64,000 bases of DNA from Mycoplasmatales bacterium (lineage in GTDB: Bacteria > Bacillota_I > Bacilli_A > Mycoplasmatales > Metamycoplasmataceae), in assembly GCA_013215715.1 (NCBI GenBank), contig JABSQT010000002.1, positions 124,001-188,000 of the forward strand, given 5' to 3'. The notes beneath the pieces were generated by a model. The model had not been told where the DNA came from. It searched no databases and was given only the letters and a program-made list of their open reading frames with translations. Positions within the stretch are counted from its first letter, which is position 1, and every line of letters begins with the position of its first letter. Positions 11,231-22,642 of this stretch are shown here, piece by piece. A program made the translations under genes and the position numbers.

Positions 11231-12334
11231 TTAAATTTTATTTTCTCCATCAACATATACTGACTCAATATCTAATGAATCAATATTCATTACAACAAGA
11301 TCAGCTTTGTATCCTGGTTGAATTTGTCCTATTTCATTTTCTCAACCTAAATTAACTGCAGCATTGTATGATGACATCTTAACGATATCTTCTAATTCAT
11401 AACCCATATTAACAAGATTCATAAATTGATAGTGCATTGTTGAAGCAGAACCAGCAATTGTATCCGTTCCTTTTAATTTAATAACGGCACCTTTTTTAAC
11501 AATTGGAATTCCTCCAGACATAGATTCACCATCTGGAAGACCAGCAGGTCTTATAGCATCCGTCACAAGTATAACTCTATCCACACCAACTGATTTAATG
11601 GTAAATCTAACGGTAGCTTCATCAACATGAACTAAATCTGCAATTAATTCAGGCATGTTTTTATCATTATAAATAATCGCTTCTACAGCACCAGGGTTTC
11701 TATTAGCTACACCAGACATAGCGTTTCATAAATGTGTACATGTATATCCACCAGCTTCAATCGCTTTCATTGTTTCTTCAAATGTAGCATTTGTATGACC
11801 AATAGTAGGCATAATACCTAATTTAATCATTTCTTCTGTGAAACCTTCAGGACATACTTCTGGTGCATAAGTTATTTTCTTAATTCCCCCTTGTGCAGCA
11901 TCTTGATATGTTCTTAGTTCCTCAATAGTTGGAGTATGTAAACATTCCGGTCTATGAGCACCCTTTTTTGCCATTGAAATTCAAGGACCTTCAATATGAA
12001 AACCAGCAATTTTTGCACCCTTACTTTTTGCAGCAGCATTAAATTTAAATGCTTCAATAATTGTTTCTACTTCTGCTGTCATAAGTGTAGAAAGATATGT
12101 TGTAGTACCAAATTTAACTAGATTACTAGAAATCCTCTCTACAGCTTCTTGCGAATCCATAGCATCATCACCCATGCAACCATGAACATGGGTATTAATA
12201 AATCCTGGAACTACTATTTGTTTAGCTTCTCCTGCTTTTTCTATAATATTTTTTATTAATCCATTTTCAATTTCAATATCTGCATTTTGAATTGTAGAAT
12301 TATGATTAACTATTTTTACGTTTTTTAATAACAT
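11231..12334 (-). CDS. nagA: N-acetylglucosamine-6-phosphate deacetylase
   Basis: Removes the acetyl group of GlcNAc-6-phosphate and supplies NagB. The 367-aa amidohydrolase shows the metal-binding HVHG (FINTHVHGCMGDD, near residue 52), HIEGPW, the metal-binding TIGHTNATFEE and the catalytic aspartate in ILVTDAIRPAGLPDG. Three in-frame TGA codons are Trp. I place the start at ATG 12334 because the family usually begins with a few residues before the first beta strand; an earlier in-frame start at 12391 would add 19 residues inside the upstream gene. It overlaps the end of the 12306-13022 gene by 29 bp, so the two are one operon. Confidence 0.93.
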
Positions 12335-13022
12335 TTCTCGCCTTCTTTCTGAATATAAGATCAATTGTATTATTGAGAGTAACTTGATCATGTGTTCTCA
12401 ATACAAAGATTTCATCTTCTTTCTTAAATTGGAACCCATATTCTTTATGTCAATATTCTTCAATATCTTCAAATCTTATTTCTTTTATTTTTTTATTTAA
12501 TTCAATTATAAATCTTTTATTGGAAATTAAGAGAGAACCTGAATATCTTTCTCTAACCATTTCCTCTTCAGTTCAAAACTGTTTCTTTTTAGAAAGCCTT
12601 AAAGTGATCTCTTCTTTTTCTAAGGTATACAAATAAGAAGTGTTAAACTTTGCAACTACATCCTCATTAGAATCTAATTTATGATAAGTATCCAAAATCT
12701 TCAATGTTCTTTCAGTAGAAAAAACTCTTTCTTCAATTTTAAGAATCTCATGTTTTTCTAATTCATTTAAATTCATCTTAGTTTTCTTTATTATCTTTTT
12801 TAATTTATCCATTGTTTCTCTAGATGAATTGTCTTTTTGATTTTCAAATCATTGTGACACTATTCTATGTACATATCATTCTTTTGCTTCCAATTCTTCA
12901 CCTTTGAAAATTTTCTTAATTTTAAAATAAGATAATTCCTCAATATTTTCTGCATTAATTATTGAACGATATTTAGCTCATACTAAAGGAGCTAAAACAA
13001 TATTGTATTTTCTTTTAAACAT
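12306..13022 (-). CDS. Hypothetical protein with possible PH-like C-terminal domain, upstream of nagA
   Basis: A 238-aa soluble protein that I do not recognise with certainty. The N-terminal half is charged and helical. The C-terminal half contains GSLLISNKRFIIELNKKIKEI followed by FEDIEEYWHKEYGFQFKKED. This spacing resembles the bacterial PH-like fold (TNKR strand followed by an I-x-x-x-D-I strand); that is only a resemblance. A TATAAT box lies nine bases before ATG and no Shine-Dalgarno is present, suggesting a leaderless mRNA. It runs into nagA with a 29-bp overlap, so it is expressed with amino-sugar catabolism. Confidence 0.72.
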
Positions 13023-13043
13023 AATAATTAAATTATATAGAAA

Positions 13044-13069
13044 AAACTACCCGGAAAAAGGTAGTTTCA
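13044..13069 (-). terminator. Terminator of enolase
   Basis: AAACTACC-TTTTTCC-GGGTAGTTT followed by TTTC on the minus strand. It lies between eno and the promoter of the nag-linked hypothetical gene. Confidence 0.75.
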
Positions 13070-13103
13070 TTGTTTATTGCATTATTGTTTAATAATTAAA
13101 GAA

Positions 13104-14507
<1,404 letters not shown>

Positions 14508-14544
14508 TTATTTAAATATATTTTGTTTGTTTATATATAGTACT

Positions 14545-14562
14545 ATGCATAAATATATGCAT
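14545..14562. repeat. Perfect inverted repeat in the eno promoter region
   Basis: ATGCATA-AATA-TATGCAT lies between a TATAAT box (about 14569-14574, minus strand) and the eno start, at or just after the likely transcription start. It could be an operator; it is different from the TTGTATATACAA site. Confidence 0.5.
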
Positions 14563-14593
14563 TAAAATTATACTCCAAAGTTAAAAAAAATGG

Positions 14594-14625
14594 TAATAAA
14601 AAATAGACTCTAAAGTTCTATTTTT
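14594..14625 (-). terminator. Terminator of crr
   Basis: AAATAGAACTTTAGAGTCTATTT followed by TTTATT on the minus strand, just downstream of crr. Confidence 0.65.
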
Positions 14626-14632
14626 ATATTAA

Positions 14633-15118
14633 TTACTTAACTTCAATTAATTTCGATTCTGTTGTAACAGCACCCTTGTTTAGAAGGATTGAAGTTTCAC
14701 CTTTTGTTTCTGGTGTAACAACAATAATTGTGTCAGTTGTTGGAGCATTTTTAGCAACAAAGTCTAAATCAACTTCAACTAATAAATCTCCTTGTTTAAC
14801 TTTTTGTCCTTGTTTAACAGCTGGTGTAAATCCTTCACCTTTTAAGTTAACAGTATCAAGTCCGATATGAACAAGAACTGAAACTCCATTTTTATCTGTG
14901 ATTCCATAAGCATGACCTGTCGGGAAAACTGTTGTAAGTGTTCCTGAAATTGGAGCATAAAATTTACCTTCTGCTGGTGATACTACAACACCATCTCCCA
15001 TCATTTTTTCTGAAAATACACCATCTTTTAGCGATTTAAGTGTTTTTGCTTTACCTTTTACTGGTGAGTTAATTGCGCCAGAATCTTTTGATTTAGCAAA
15101 TTTTGAAAATAGTCCCAT
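14633..15118 (-). CDS. crr: PTS glucose-type EIIA component
   Basis: A phosphocarrier that passes phosphate from HPr to EIIB domains. It is a 161-aa single-domain EIIA of the Glc family. The conserved residues are visible: His in FPTGHAYGI (near 92) and the phosphorylated His in VLVHIGLDTVNL (near 107), followed by GEGFTPAVKQGQKVKQGD. Because both PTS permeases here are EIICB without EIIA, this free EIIA probably serves both. It has a TAAGGAGAA ribosome-binding site. It ends at its own terminator before eno and is separated from the PTS permease terminator by about 70 bases. Confidence 0.94.
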   Translation of the reverse strand: MGLFSKFAKSKDSGAINSPVKGKAKTLKSLKDGVFSEKMMGDGVVVSPAEGKFYAPISGTLTTVFPTGHAYGITDKNGVSVLVHIGLDTVNLKGEGFTPAVKQGQKVKQGDLLVEVDLDFVAKNAPTTDTIIVVTPETKGETSILLNKGAVTTESKLIEVK

Positions 15119-15186
15119 GTAATTCTCCTTATTTATATTTGTTAATTATATTTTATAGCATTTAATTGCTAATAATATTATATAAG

Positions 15187-15214
15187 AAAAAGACTGAGTT
15201 TTCACTCAATCTTA
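15187..15214 (-). terminator. Terminator of the glucose-type PTS permease
   Basis: AGATTGAGTGAAAACTCAGTCT followed by TTTTC on the minus strand. GAAA forms the loop. Confidence 0.75.
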
Positions 15215-15230
15215 TCCTTGTATTTTTTAA

Positions 15231-17288
15231 TTATTGTTTAGTTGTAGTTTTTTTAACTACTGGTTTTTTAGTTGCAGTTGCTTTTTTAACAGGAGCTTTT
15301 TTAGCTACTGGTTTTTTAGTTGCGGTTGCTTTTTTAACAGGAGCTTTTTTAGCTACTGGTTTTTTAATCTCTGTTTTTTCATCTTTTTTAAGTTCTGCAA
15401 CTTTTTCAGAATCTTTAATTTCTTCAGAATCTTTAATTTCTTCAGTTTTAACTGTGGATGTTGTCTTTGGAAGTTTTTTAACAGCATTATGAAGTTGTTC
15501 TGCTTGTGGTCCAAAAATTGCTTGGACATGTGTTGCGGAAGTTTTCATAATTCCGACAGCACCAACAGCTTTTAATGCAGCTTCATTAACTTTTGATGCA
15601 TCTTTAACATCAAATCTTAGACGTGTTGCACAGTTTGCTGTACCAGTAATATTTTCTCAACCACCATATGCTGCTACGATTCCTTCGGCAATAGGATCAG
15701 ATTGTGCATCATTATTACCTTTGTTTTTAAAATCAGCTTTTGAGAATAATTTTGTATTATTCCCTCTACCTGGTGTATCAAGATTGAATTTCTTAATTGA
15801 GAAATAAAATACTACGAAGTAAATAGGGATGTAAATAGCACCAATAAGGAATGCTCATCAGAAATGAGTTCCTTTCGCCACTGGTAACATACCATAAATT
15901 ACCATATCTATCATTCCACCTGAGAATGTCATACCAATATGCGCACCAAGAATATTCATGAACATAAATGCAAATCCAGCCATAAGTGCATGGAAACCTC
16001 AGAATAATGCAGGAGCTAAGAATAAGAATGTAAATTCTAGAGGTTCTGTAACACCTGTTGTGAATGATGTAAGTGCTGCTGGAAGAATTGTTCCAAGAGC
16101 CATTTTTCTATTTTCTTTAGGAGCAGCCATAACCATTGCAGCTGCTGCGGCAGGAAGCGCTAAAATCATGAATGGGAATTTCCCTTGCATGAATCTACCT
16201 AAGTTTAACCCTAGTTCATCTTTCATAAATACAAATACTGGTAAGTTGTGTGCTGCACCTTTTGCATCAACAAAATCAATTGAATTGAATTTTAGACCTG
16301 ACATAGCAATTCATAGAGATGAGTCACCAGCTTTTGTCCCAACAGCTTTTGTTAAATCAGCTAATTGAGTTGCATCCATTGAGTTACCTGCATTATGTCA
16401 ATCGTTGTAAGATTGTATAAAGTCTCCACCAGCTTTTGATCATCATAGTGGTGCATAGAATACGTGATGTAATCCAAATGGAATTAGAGAACGCTCTATG
16501 AAACCAAATACAAATGAATCTAGACCAACAGGTGCTTTACCTGAAACTTCACCAAATTTAGCTAGTCCATATCCAACTCATGGTCAAAATAGTAAGAATG
16601 TGAATACTAGAGGAATCATTAATAAAATTACTACTAGTGGTACAAATCTTTTACCTCCAAAGAATGAGATAATATTTGGAAGTTTAATTGTGTGGAATTT
16701 ATTGTAAGCTCACGCTGTTAAAGCACCAACAAGAATTCCCCCGAATACTGAAGTTTGTAATGATGAAACACCAAGGTTTGTTCCAACAAGTTTATCCATT
16801 GCAGACGCTGTTCTACCAGCTCCACCAAATAATACTTTTCATCCATCGTGTATCATAATTACTTTACCGGCATCAGCATGCCCTTTAGGGTAAGTGGCTC
16901 CACTTTTGTGAGCAACTTCTGTAATAAATGGAGTTTGTAACATTGAAAATGTCATATAACCAACGATTGCAGCGAAAACCGCTACACCCGCTTCTTCTGT
17001 AAATGCAACTGCAATTGCGGCCGCAAATAAAATAGGCATAGCTGAGAATACAGGGTCTCCAAGTTTTTGAACAAATTGTCCAAATACTTCTAGACTATGA
17101 TTAGATCCAGCATGAGAAGCGATAGCAGCACCAACACCTAAAAATAGTCCTGCGATAGCCATCACAGATATAGGCAACATAAATGCACCCGATATCTTAG
17201 ATAGAAACTTCTTCATTCCGCCTTTACCATTGTTTACTTTTGCTTTCTTCTCTTTTGGAGAAGATTTTTTAGTAAGTGAAAAAGTCAT
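15231..17288 (-). CDS. ptsG: PTS EIICB permease, glucose-type, with lysine/alanine-rich repeat tail
   Basis: A 685-aa sugar permease. The EIIC domain covers residues about 25-500 ([48 protein letters not shown]) and the EIIB domain about 520-604 with the phosphorylated cysteine in NCATRLRF (about Cys553). After EIIB comes an 80-residue tail. It has acidic repeats ([10 protein letters not shown]) and then repeats of [16 protein letters not shown], which look like histone H1-type tails. This is not part of the PTS family. No EIIA domain is fused. The promoter has TATAAT at 17345-17350 and a GntR-type palindrome. Glucose as substrate is an inference from similarity to PtsG. TGA codons are Trp. 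Confidence 0.9.
15246..15365. repeat. Tandem 48-bp repeat encoding the PTS tail
   Basis: Two nearly identical 48-bp units plus a partial unit encode [16 protein letters not shown]-type repeats at the C-terminus of the PTS permease. The units differ by single bases only, so copy number could vary by slippage or recombination. Confidence 0.8.
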
Positions 17289-17344
17289 TTTATTCCTTTC
17301 GATTTATATATTAAAATGTCATGATTTAAATCATTGACTATTTT

Positions 17345-17376
17345 ATTATACATATTGTTTTGTATGTATATACAAG
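17345..17376 (-). promoter_or_regulatory. Promoter of the glucose-type PTS gene with GntR-type operator
   Basis: A -10 TATAAT lies at 17345-17350 on the minus strand. ATGTATATACAA lies at 17364-17375 (11 of 12 bases match the palindrome) and its TTGTAT half lies at the -35 position. The architecture matches the promoter at 10256-10288. Confidence 0.68.
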
Positions 17377-17408
17377 TAATTTTGCATATATTAAGTAAAA
17401 TGAATAAA

Positions 17409-17427
17409 AAAGTACCTATAGGTACTA
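17409..17427 (-). terminator. Terminator after the small membrane gene
   Basis: AGTACCTATAGGTACT followed by TTTTATT on the minus strand. The stem begins within the stop codon of the 17425-17778 gene. Confidence 0.7.
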
Positions 17428-17778
17428 GTCTACTCAAAGTTTAAGTGGTTGACCCACTAAAAATGCAAAGCCAATAATTATAAAAACTGCACAAAAGAAT
17501 AATGGAGCGAATAATTTAGTTCTTTCTCATGGAGGTAAAAACATTCCACTATTTTCATAATCTGAAGATGCTTTTGGATTCATCTTTTTATACTCTTCCA
17601 TTTGTCTTTTTTTATATTTTTTAGCATTTGCTTTTGCTTTTGGATAAAATGCAAGAATTGCAAATGCAAGAACTATAAATAAAGCACCAAAAACATAATC
17701 CGACGTTCCGCTTCTGAAAAAATGATTTTGTTCTATCATACCTGAATGCATTTCTAAATGTAATGGTATTTTATTCAT
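17425..17778 (-). CDS. Small two-helix membrane protein
   Basis: A 117-aa protein of unknown family. Residues 29-45 (VFGALFIVLAFAILAFY) and about 89-108 (LFAPLFFCAVFIIIGFAFLVG) are membrane helices. Between them lies a basic cytoplasmic loop rich in Lys and Met (KANAKKYKKRQMEEYKKMNP). Trp codons are TGA at 17527 and near the C-terminus. It lies 9 bases after trmL and so is transcribed with it, and its terminator overlaps its stop codon. It is upstream of the PTS permease promoter but not in the same transcript. Confidence 0.75.
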
Positions 17779-17787
17779 TATTTCTCC

Positions 17788-18300
17788 TTATTTAAGAATT
17801 CAATCTTTACCTTTTTGCACTTCAAATTTTGAAAGACCTTCATAGCCTCTTTGTCTCAATACTTCATAAGACATTAACATAACTGTATTAGCCAAATTCA
17901 ATGATCTTTCATGTGGCGTCATTGGAATACGAACACACATATCTAGTTTATCTCTCATTATTTCTTTTGGGATTCCTGTGGATTCCCTACCAAACATTAA
18001 AAATATATCTTCTTTATGTTTAGAATAATCTGGTGTTGAATGATATTGTTGTCCATATCTTGTTACATAATAAATTGTTTCTTTTCCATATTTCTTGACA
18101 AATTCTTTATAAGATTCATGAACTTCATGTTCAATATCCGATAATAACCTACCCGCCGCAGGTCTTTTTAAGAATTTAGGCTTTAACTCAAAAGCAATAG
18201 GTCTAATTATATGTAATTTCGCACCTGTTGCAGAACAAGTTCTGATTATATTTCCCGTATTAGGTGAAATTTCTGGTTGATATAAAACTATATGTAACAT
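17788..18300 (-). CDS. trmL: tRNA (cytidine/uridine-2'-O)-methyltransferase TrmL
   Basis: A SPOUT-family enzyme that 2'-O-methylates the wobble base (position 34) of some leucine tRNAs. The 170-aa protein has the N-terminal LYQPEISPNTGNIIRTC, the knot motif LMFGRESTGIPKEIM and RIPMTPHERSLNLANTVMLMSYE, all typical of TrmL. It is of normal family length. The last Trp is a TGA codon; reading it as stop would remove only four residues. It begins 17 bases after the GntR gene, so both may be cotranscribed. Confidence 0.93.
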
Positions 18301-18316
18301 GTTAAACCTTTCACAA

Positions 18317-19027
18317 TTATAAAATAATTTCTTTTTTCGTTCTTATGTAGAAGGAATCTCTTCTAACTAACTTAGCGTTTACTTCAATTAATTCTTTTTC
18401 CATAAATAATTGACAAATTGAAGTTATAGTTGCAGAATGTCATCCTAATGCTTCTTTATATTTATCTAACAAGCAATCATTAGCTGCAAAATATTCTTTT
18501 CTTTTTTCAGTTGGTATAATGGCATGTTCAATCATAGCTTTTGTAAGTGAGTTATTAATTTTTTCTTTACCAATTTTATCAATCAAATCTTTTTTAAGGT
18601 AAGTAATTTGAACACAAACCAAACCTTTTTCATCATAATATTCTTTTATTTTAACTCCCATATCTTCCAGTTTAAAATCTTCTAAAAAATTAGTTTTTTG
18701 GATGTAGGTTTCTTGGATAAAGTTAAAATGATCATTACTTTCTTTTTCAGTTAATCATCTAACATTTTCCTTAATTGAATTAAATCTTTTTGAATTTGAT
18801 TCTAAAAAGTTTTGAATCCCTGATGCAAGAACAACATAACCTCTACCTTTTTGAGGTTGTAATATACCAGCAGCTACAAAAGTTGTCAACGCTTGTCTAG
18901 CGATGATTCTAGAACAAGAAAACTTTTTTGCTAATTGATTTTCAGAAGGAAGAATTGCATCTGGTGCTCATTCTCCTGAAACTATTTTAAGTAATATGTA
19001 TTTTTGAATGTATTGTCTTATAGTCAT
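18317..19027 (-). CDS. GntR-family transcriptional regulator (HutC subfamily, UTRA effector domain)
   Basis: A 236-aa one-component regulator. The N-terminal winged helix-turn-helix (residues about 1-65) shows YILLKIVSGEWAPDAILPSE, NQLAKKFSCSRIIARQAL and GYVVLASG. The remaining 165 residues fit a UTRA ligand-binding domain, which in relatives such as NagR binds phosphosugars. An imperfect copy of the palindrome TTGTATATACAA lies 22 bases before its start, suggesting autoregulation, and better copies lie at both PTS promoters and at pdhA. A TAAAAT box just before the ATG leaves almost no leader. The likely effector is an amino-sugar phosphate; this is inference. Confidence 0.85.
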
Positions 19028-19048
19028 ACATATATTTTAACAAATTAC

Positions 19049-19060
19049 TTGTCTATACAT
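19049..19060. promoter_or_regulatory. GntR-type operator at its own promoter
   Basis: TTGTCTATACAT matches TTGTATATACAA at 10 of 12 positions and lies just upstream of the -10 region of the GntR gene. Confidence 0.55.
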
Positions 19061-19196
19061 TCATTTAAATAATTTAAAAAAAGAATTCATAATTGTAAGT
19101 TTTATATTATAAATAAAGAATTTTTATTTTTTAAAATTTAGATTTGGTTTACATAATACAAATTTTAAAACTAATAGTAAATAAATTGCATATAAA

Positions 19197-19217
19197 AAGC
19201 ATCAACTATGTTGATAC
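19197..19217 (-). terminator. Terminator of thrS
   Basis: ATCAACATAGTTGAT followed by GCTTTTT on the minus strand, directly after thrS. Confidence 0.6.
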
Positions 19218-19229
19218 TGATAATATAAA

Positions 19230-20945
19230 TTACTTTTTCAATAATAAGAATTCTTTAATTGTCATTATATTTTGTTCTTTTGACCCATAAGCTCTAACAT
19301 TAATATTTTTATTAGCAACTTCATCATCACCAATAACAAATTGGAATTTAACTTTTGAAGTTTGAGCATTACGCATTTTTTTACCAAGTCTTTCTTTTGA
19401 ATCATCAATAGAAACTCTAACTCCTACTTCTTCAAGTTGTTTTTTAACTTCATAAGCATAGTCAAGATGATGTTCTAAAGAAACCGGTAATATAACTACT
19501 TGTTTTGGGGCTAATCAGAATGGAAGCACACCTTTTGTTTGTTCTAATAGTGTAGCAATGAATCTTTCGTATGTTGAAAGGAAACCACGGTGTATTAAAA
19601 CAGGTCTAACTTTTTGTTCATTTTCATCTCAATAATGAGCGTCAAATTTTTCAGGTAATAAGAAATCTAATTGAAGGGTTGAAAGAGTAACTTCATGTCC
19701 AAGGGCTGTTCTAATTTGAATATCAATTTTGGGACCATAGAAAGCAGCTTCTCCAGTCATCTCTTTATATTCAATTCCAAGATCTTCAAGAACTTTTCTT
19801 AATCCATCTTCAGCTTTATTTCACATTTCTTCGTCACCATGATATTTTTCTTTATCTTCTTTATCTCTTAAAGAAAGTGAAACATAATCGATTTCAATAT
19901 TAAATTTTTGTAATCCTTCTTGAATTAAATTATATGCATTTTTAAATTCATCAATTATTTGATCTTCTCTACAGAAAATATGACCTTCTGTAAGTTCCAT
20001 CGATCTAACTCTTTCTAATCCAGTTAAAGCTCCCGATTTTTCATATCTATATAAACGTGATTGTTCTGATATACGCATTGGGAAATCTCTATATGAACGT
20101 CTTTGAGAATTCAAAATGATAAAGTGGTGTGGACAAGTCATTGGTCTCATAACTAATTCTTCACCTTCAACAGAAACCGGTTCATACATATCATCTTTAT
20201 AATGAGCTCAATGACCAGATTGAATATATAACTGTTTTGAACCAAATGCAGGAGTTTGAACTTCTGTAAAACCATATCTTTTTTCAGTTTTTCTTACATA
20301 TTCTTGAATTGTATTTTTAAGAATTTGTCCATCTGGTAAATAAATTGGGAAACCTTTTCCAGCCAATTCACTAAACATGAAAATATTCATTTCTTTACCA
20401 ATTTTACGATGATCTCTTTCAGCTCTTTCAGCTCTTATTTTTAGATATTCATCAAGTTCTTCTTTTGATTCTCATGCAGTTCCATAAATCCTTGTTAATT
20501 GAATGTTCTCAGAATTACCTCTTCAGTATGCTCCGGCTAAAGATAATAATTTAAAATGTTTAACTTCAGAAACCTTCTCAACATGTCCACCTGCACAAAG
20601 ATCGGTAAATAATGATTCTTGATTTGAAAGATTGATCATTCCATAATAAGTAATTTCTTTTCCTTGTGAAGTAAATTCATCAATTAATTCTTGTTTATAT
20701 GGTTGATCAGATAAATCAACTGCTTCTGTTTTCATCACTTTATATCCGCCAGCAAGCATTTTTTTCATTTGTTTTTCAATTTTAGCTAAGTCTGAATCTT
20801 GAAGTGGTGTTTTAAACTCAAAATCATAATAGAATCCCTCTTCAATCGCAGGCCCAAATCCAAGTTTTGTATTTGGAAACAATTTAAGAACTGCTGCTGC
20901 AAGTAAATGTGATGCTGTATGATTTAAATTTTTATTGACTTTCAT
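19230..20945 (-). CDS. thrS: Threonyl-tRNA synthetase, lacking the TGS domain
   Basis: Charges tRNA-Thr. The 571-aa protein starts directly with the editing domain (HTASHLLA near residue 9 and the zinc-type CAGGH near residue 117). It continues with the class II core ([29 protein letters not shown] as motif 2, [16 protein letters not shown] as motif 3) and the C-terminal anticodon-binding domain. The usual 60-residue N-terminal TGS domain of the roughly 640-aa bacterial enzyme is absent. I chose ATG 20945, which has a good AAAAGGAGA ribosome-binding site. A T-box leader precedes it. Trp codons include TGA. Confidence 0.95.
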
Positions 20946-20959
20946 GTTATCTCCTTTTA

Positions 20960-21170
20960 TAAAAACAAAAAAAGTCTACTCAAGGGGCTAACGTACCACC
21001 CTTGAAAGACTCTTTTGTTTTGCTATTATATTTAATAAATAAGTAGTAATGACTATTGCAATATTGCTCCCACTTTCACTAACAGGGATTCGCTTTTCCA
21101 ATAATACACAATGACATCTTGTCTTATTCATAAATATTATATATCATTAAATTACTTTTGTAATTAAAAT
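20960..21170 (-). promoter_or_regulatory. T-box leader (Thr type) of thrS
   Basis: The T-box core AAGGGTGGTACGTTAGCCCC lies in a strong terminator hairpin (GTCT/AGAC with CAAGGG/CCCTTG) followed by seven T on the minus strand, at about 20967-21012. Further upstream lie stem I elements and a candidate Thr specifier in ATTACTACTTA. This agrees with control of thrS by uncharged tRNA-Thr. Confidence 0.85.
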
Positions 21171-21292
21171 TAATCTTATATAAATAAATTAGATACACAC
21201 ATTGTACATAACATAAATTAGTTAACAAAAGTTATATAATTTATTTCCCTTCTAAAAATTAATCTATAGAAGGTGAGTGTTAAGGGGAAAAT

Positions 21293-21691
21293 ATGAATAT
21301 TACTTTAGAAGAAGCAAGAGATGCAATAAATGTATCTCTTAAAAAGGCGAAAGAATTAAATGTTAAAATGAATATATCTATTGTTGATTCTGGAGCAAAC
21401 TTAGTAGCATTCGCAAGAATGGATGGAGCTTGACTAGGTTCAAAAGATATTTCAATGAAAAAAGCTAAAACAGCTAAATTCTTTGATATGAATACAGGAG
21501 AAATTGGAAAATTATCACAACCAGGTGGTTCACTATATAATATTGAACACTCAAATAACGGTTTAATAACATTCCCAGGTGGTATTCCAATTATTAAAAA
21601 CGGAAATGTTATTGGAGCAATTGGTGTTTCGGGTTCAACCGTTGAAAATGATCATGCAGTAGCGCAAGCTGGAGCAGATTCATTTAAATAA
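21293..21691 (+). CDS. GlcG/HbpS family protein
   Basis: A 132-aa protein of the GlcG/HbpS fold (family PF03928 in Pfam terms). Features are [19 protein letters not shown], the strand [21 protein letters not shown], the conserved [21 protein letters not shown] and the C-terminal DHAVAQAG. Members are associated with haem binding, redox sensing or glycolate and diol metabolism; the function here is unknown. The start at 21293 has a strong AAGGGGAAA ribosome-binding site, and one TGA codon encodes Trp. It is the only plus-strand gene between 1 and 61 kb and stands alone with its own terminator. Confidence 0.88.
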
Positions 21692-21701
21692 TTAATATTT
21701 A

Positions 21702-21730
21702 AAAAGTCAGATTTCTGATTTTTTTTATTT
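21702..21730 (+). terminator. Terminator of the GlcG-like gene
   Basis: AAAGTCAGATTTCTGATTTT followed by TTTTATT on the plus strand, 11 bases after the stop codon. Confidence 0.65.
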
Positions 21731-21747
21731 ATTAAATTTACATTTAA

Positions 21748-21772
21748 AAAATACCCGCAAAGGTATTTTAAT
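21748..21772 (-). terminator. Terminator of the aquaporin-family gene
   Basis: AAAATACCTTTGCGGGTATT followed by TTTT on the minus strand, after the channel gene. Confidence 0.6.
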
Positions 21773-21782
21773 TTATTCATCA

Positions 21783-22520
21783 TTAAAATAATGAAGATGT
21801 GTAAGCAATACCACCAACCATCGCCGCGGCTGCTAGACACGCTGTAATTCCAACTGTAACATTGATAGCTACAGCTTTACCATTTGAAGGTCTTGAAAGA
21901 ACAAGTCCTACAATCATAGGCATTAAGAATGCTGCTGGATTTAGTACTAAAGCGTATTTTGAACCGATTGTTAATAATACTAATGTAATAAATAGTCCAA
22001 CGATTGCTGGAGTAAGGTTAGCTGCAACACCAAATGATGCCACGGTAGCAATACCACCAACAAATAATGATGAACCTACAAACTCCATTGTTCCCATTGA
22101 AAGAATATCATTTTCACCTTCTGGAAATGCTAATGTTTCAGTAATAACTGTTTTAAGATCTTTAACCATAAATGCAATAATTACAAATACAATTCCTCCA
22201 ACAAGTGCTCCCGTTAGTTGTCCTGCAAGTCCTGATAATGCTAAGTTTCATGAGTTTGTAGCTAAACAAACTGCAAGTGTAGCCGCTGGGTTTACTCAAC
22301 CTGTTGCGTTTTTATCAGCTCCAAAAACTGCTTTTTCATAACCAAGAGTTACATAAATTGCAAGCATTAGTGCAAGACCAATACCAGCAGCAATGAAAAT
22401 TGATTTACCTTTAAGGTCTTTCATTGCTGAAGATTTCGATGTCATCACAACGCTTAGTGCGCCAAGTACTAGGAATAATGTTCCAAGTAATTCGGCAACA
22501 AAAACTGCTGAATTTCACAT
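21783..22520 (-). CDS. MIP-family (aquaporin/glycerol facilitator) channel
   Basis: A 245-aa channel with six hydrophobic helices and two NPA half-helices. The first NPA box is WVNPAATLAVCLA (about residues 75-87) and the second is VLNPAAFLMPMIVG (about 194-207). Glycerol uptake is the usual role in mycoplasmas. The Arg of the second box (NPAR in most family members, part of the selectivity filter) is replaced by Ala, so selectivity may differ. ATG 22520 follows AAGGAGAAA. Trp codons include TGA, as in MWNSAVFVAELLG. It lies in a single-gene unit between terminators. Confidence 0.87.
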
Positions 22521-22619
22521 AATTTTCTCCTTTTTATTTATAAATTGTGAGTATTAGAATAATATAATACTTTAAAATTATACAAAAAAATACAGATATT
22601 AAAATATAAAGAATATTAA

Positions 22620-22642
22620 AAAAATGAGCTACTGCTCATTTT
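22620..22642 (-). terminator. Terminator of the opp operon
   Basis: AAAATGAGCAGTAGCTCATT followed by TTTTT on the minus strand, immediately after the last gene of the opp operon. Confidence 0.75.

Noticed and set aside
15246-15365. 48-bp repeats as a CRISPR array or mobile element
   Set aside because: There are no spacers, the units are contiguous and multiples of three, and they encode a protein repeat.
15166-15575. Plus-strand Phe/Ser/Cys-rich reading frames over the PTS tail
   Set aside because: They arise from the antisense of the Lys-rich repeats, have no ribosome-binding site, and lie inside the established permease gene.
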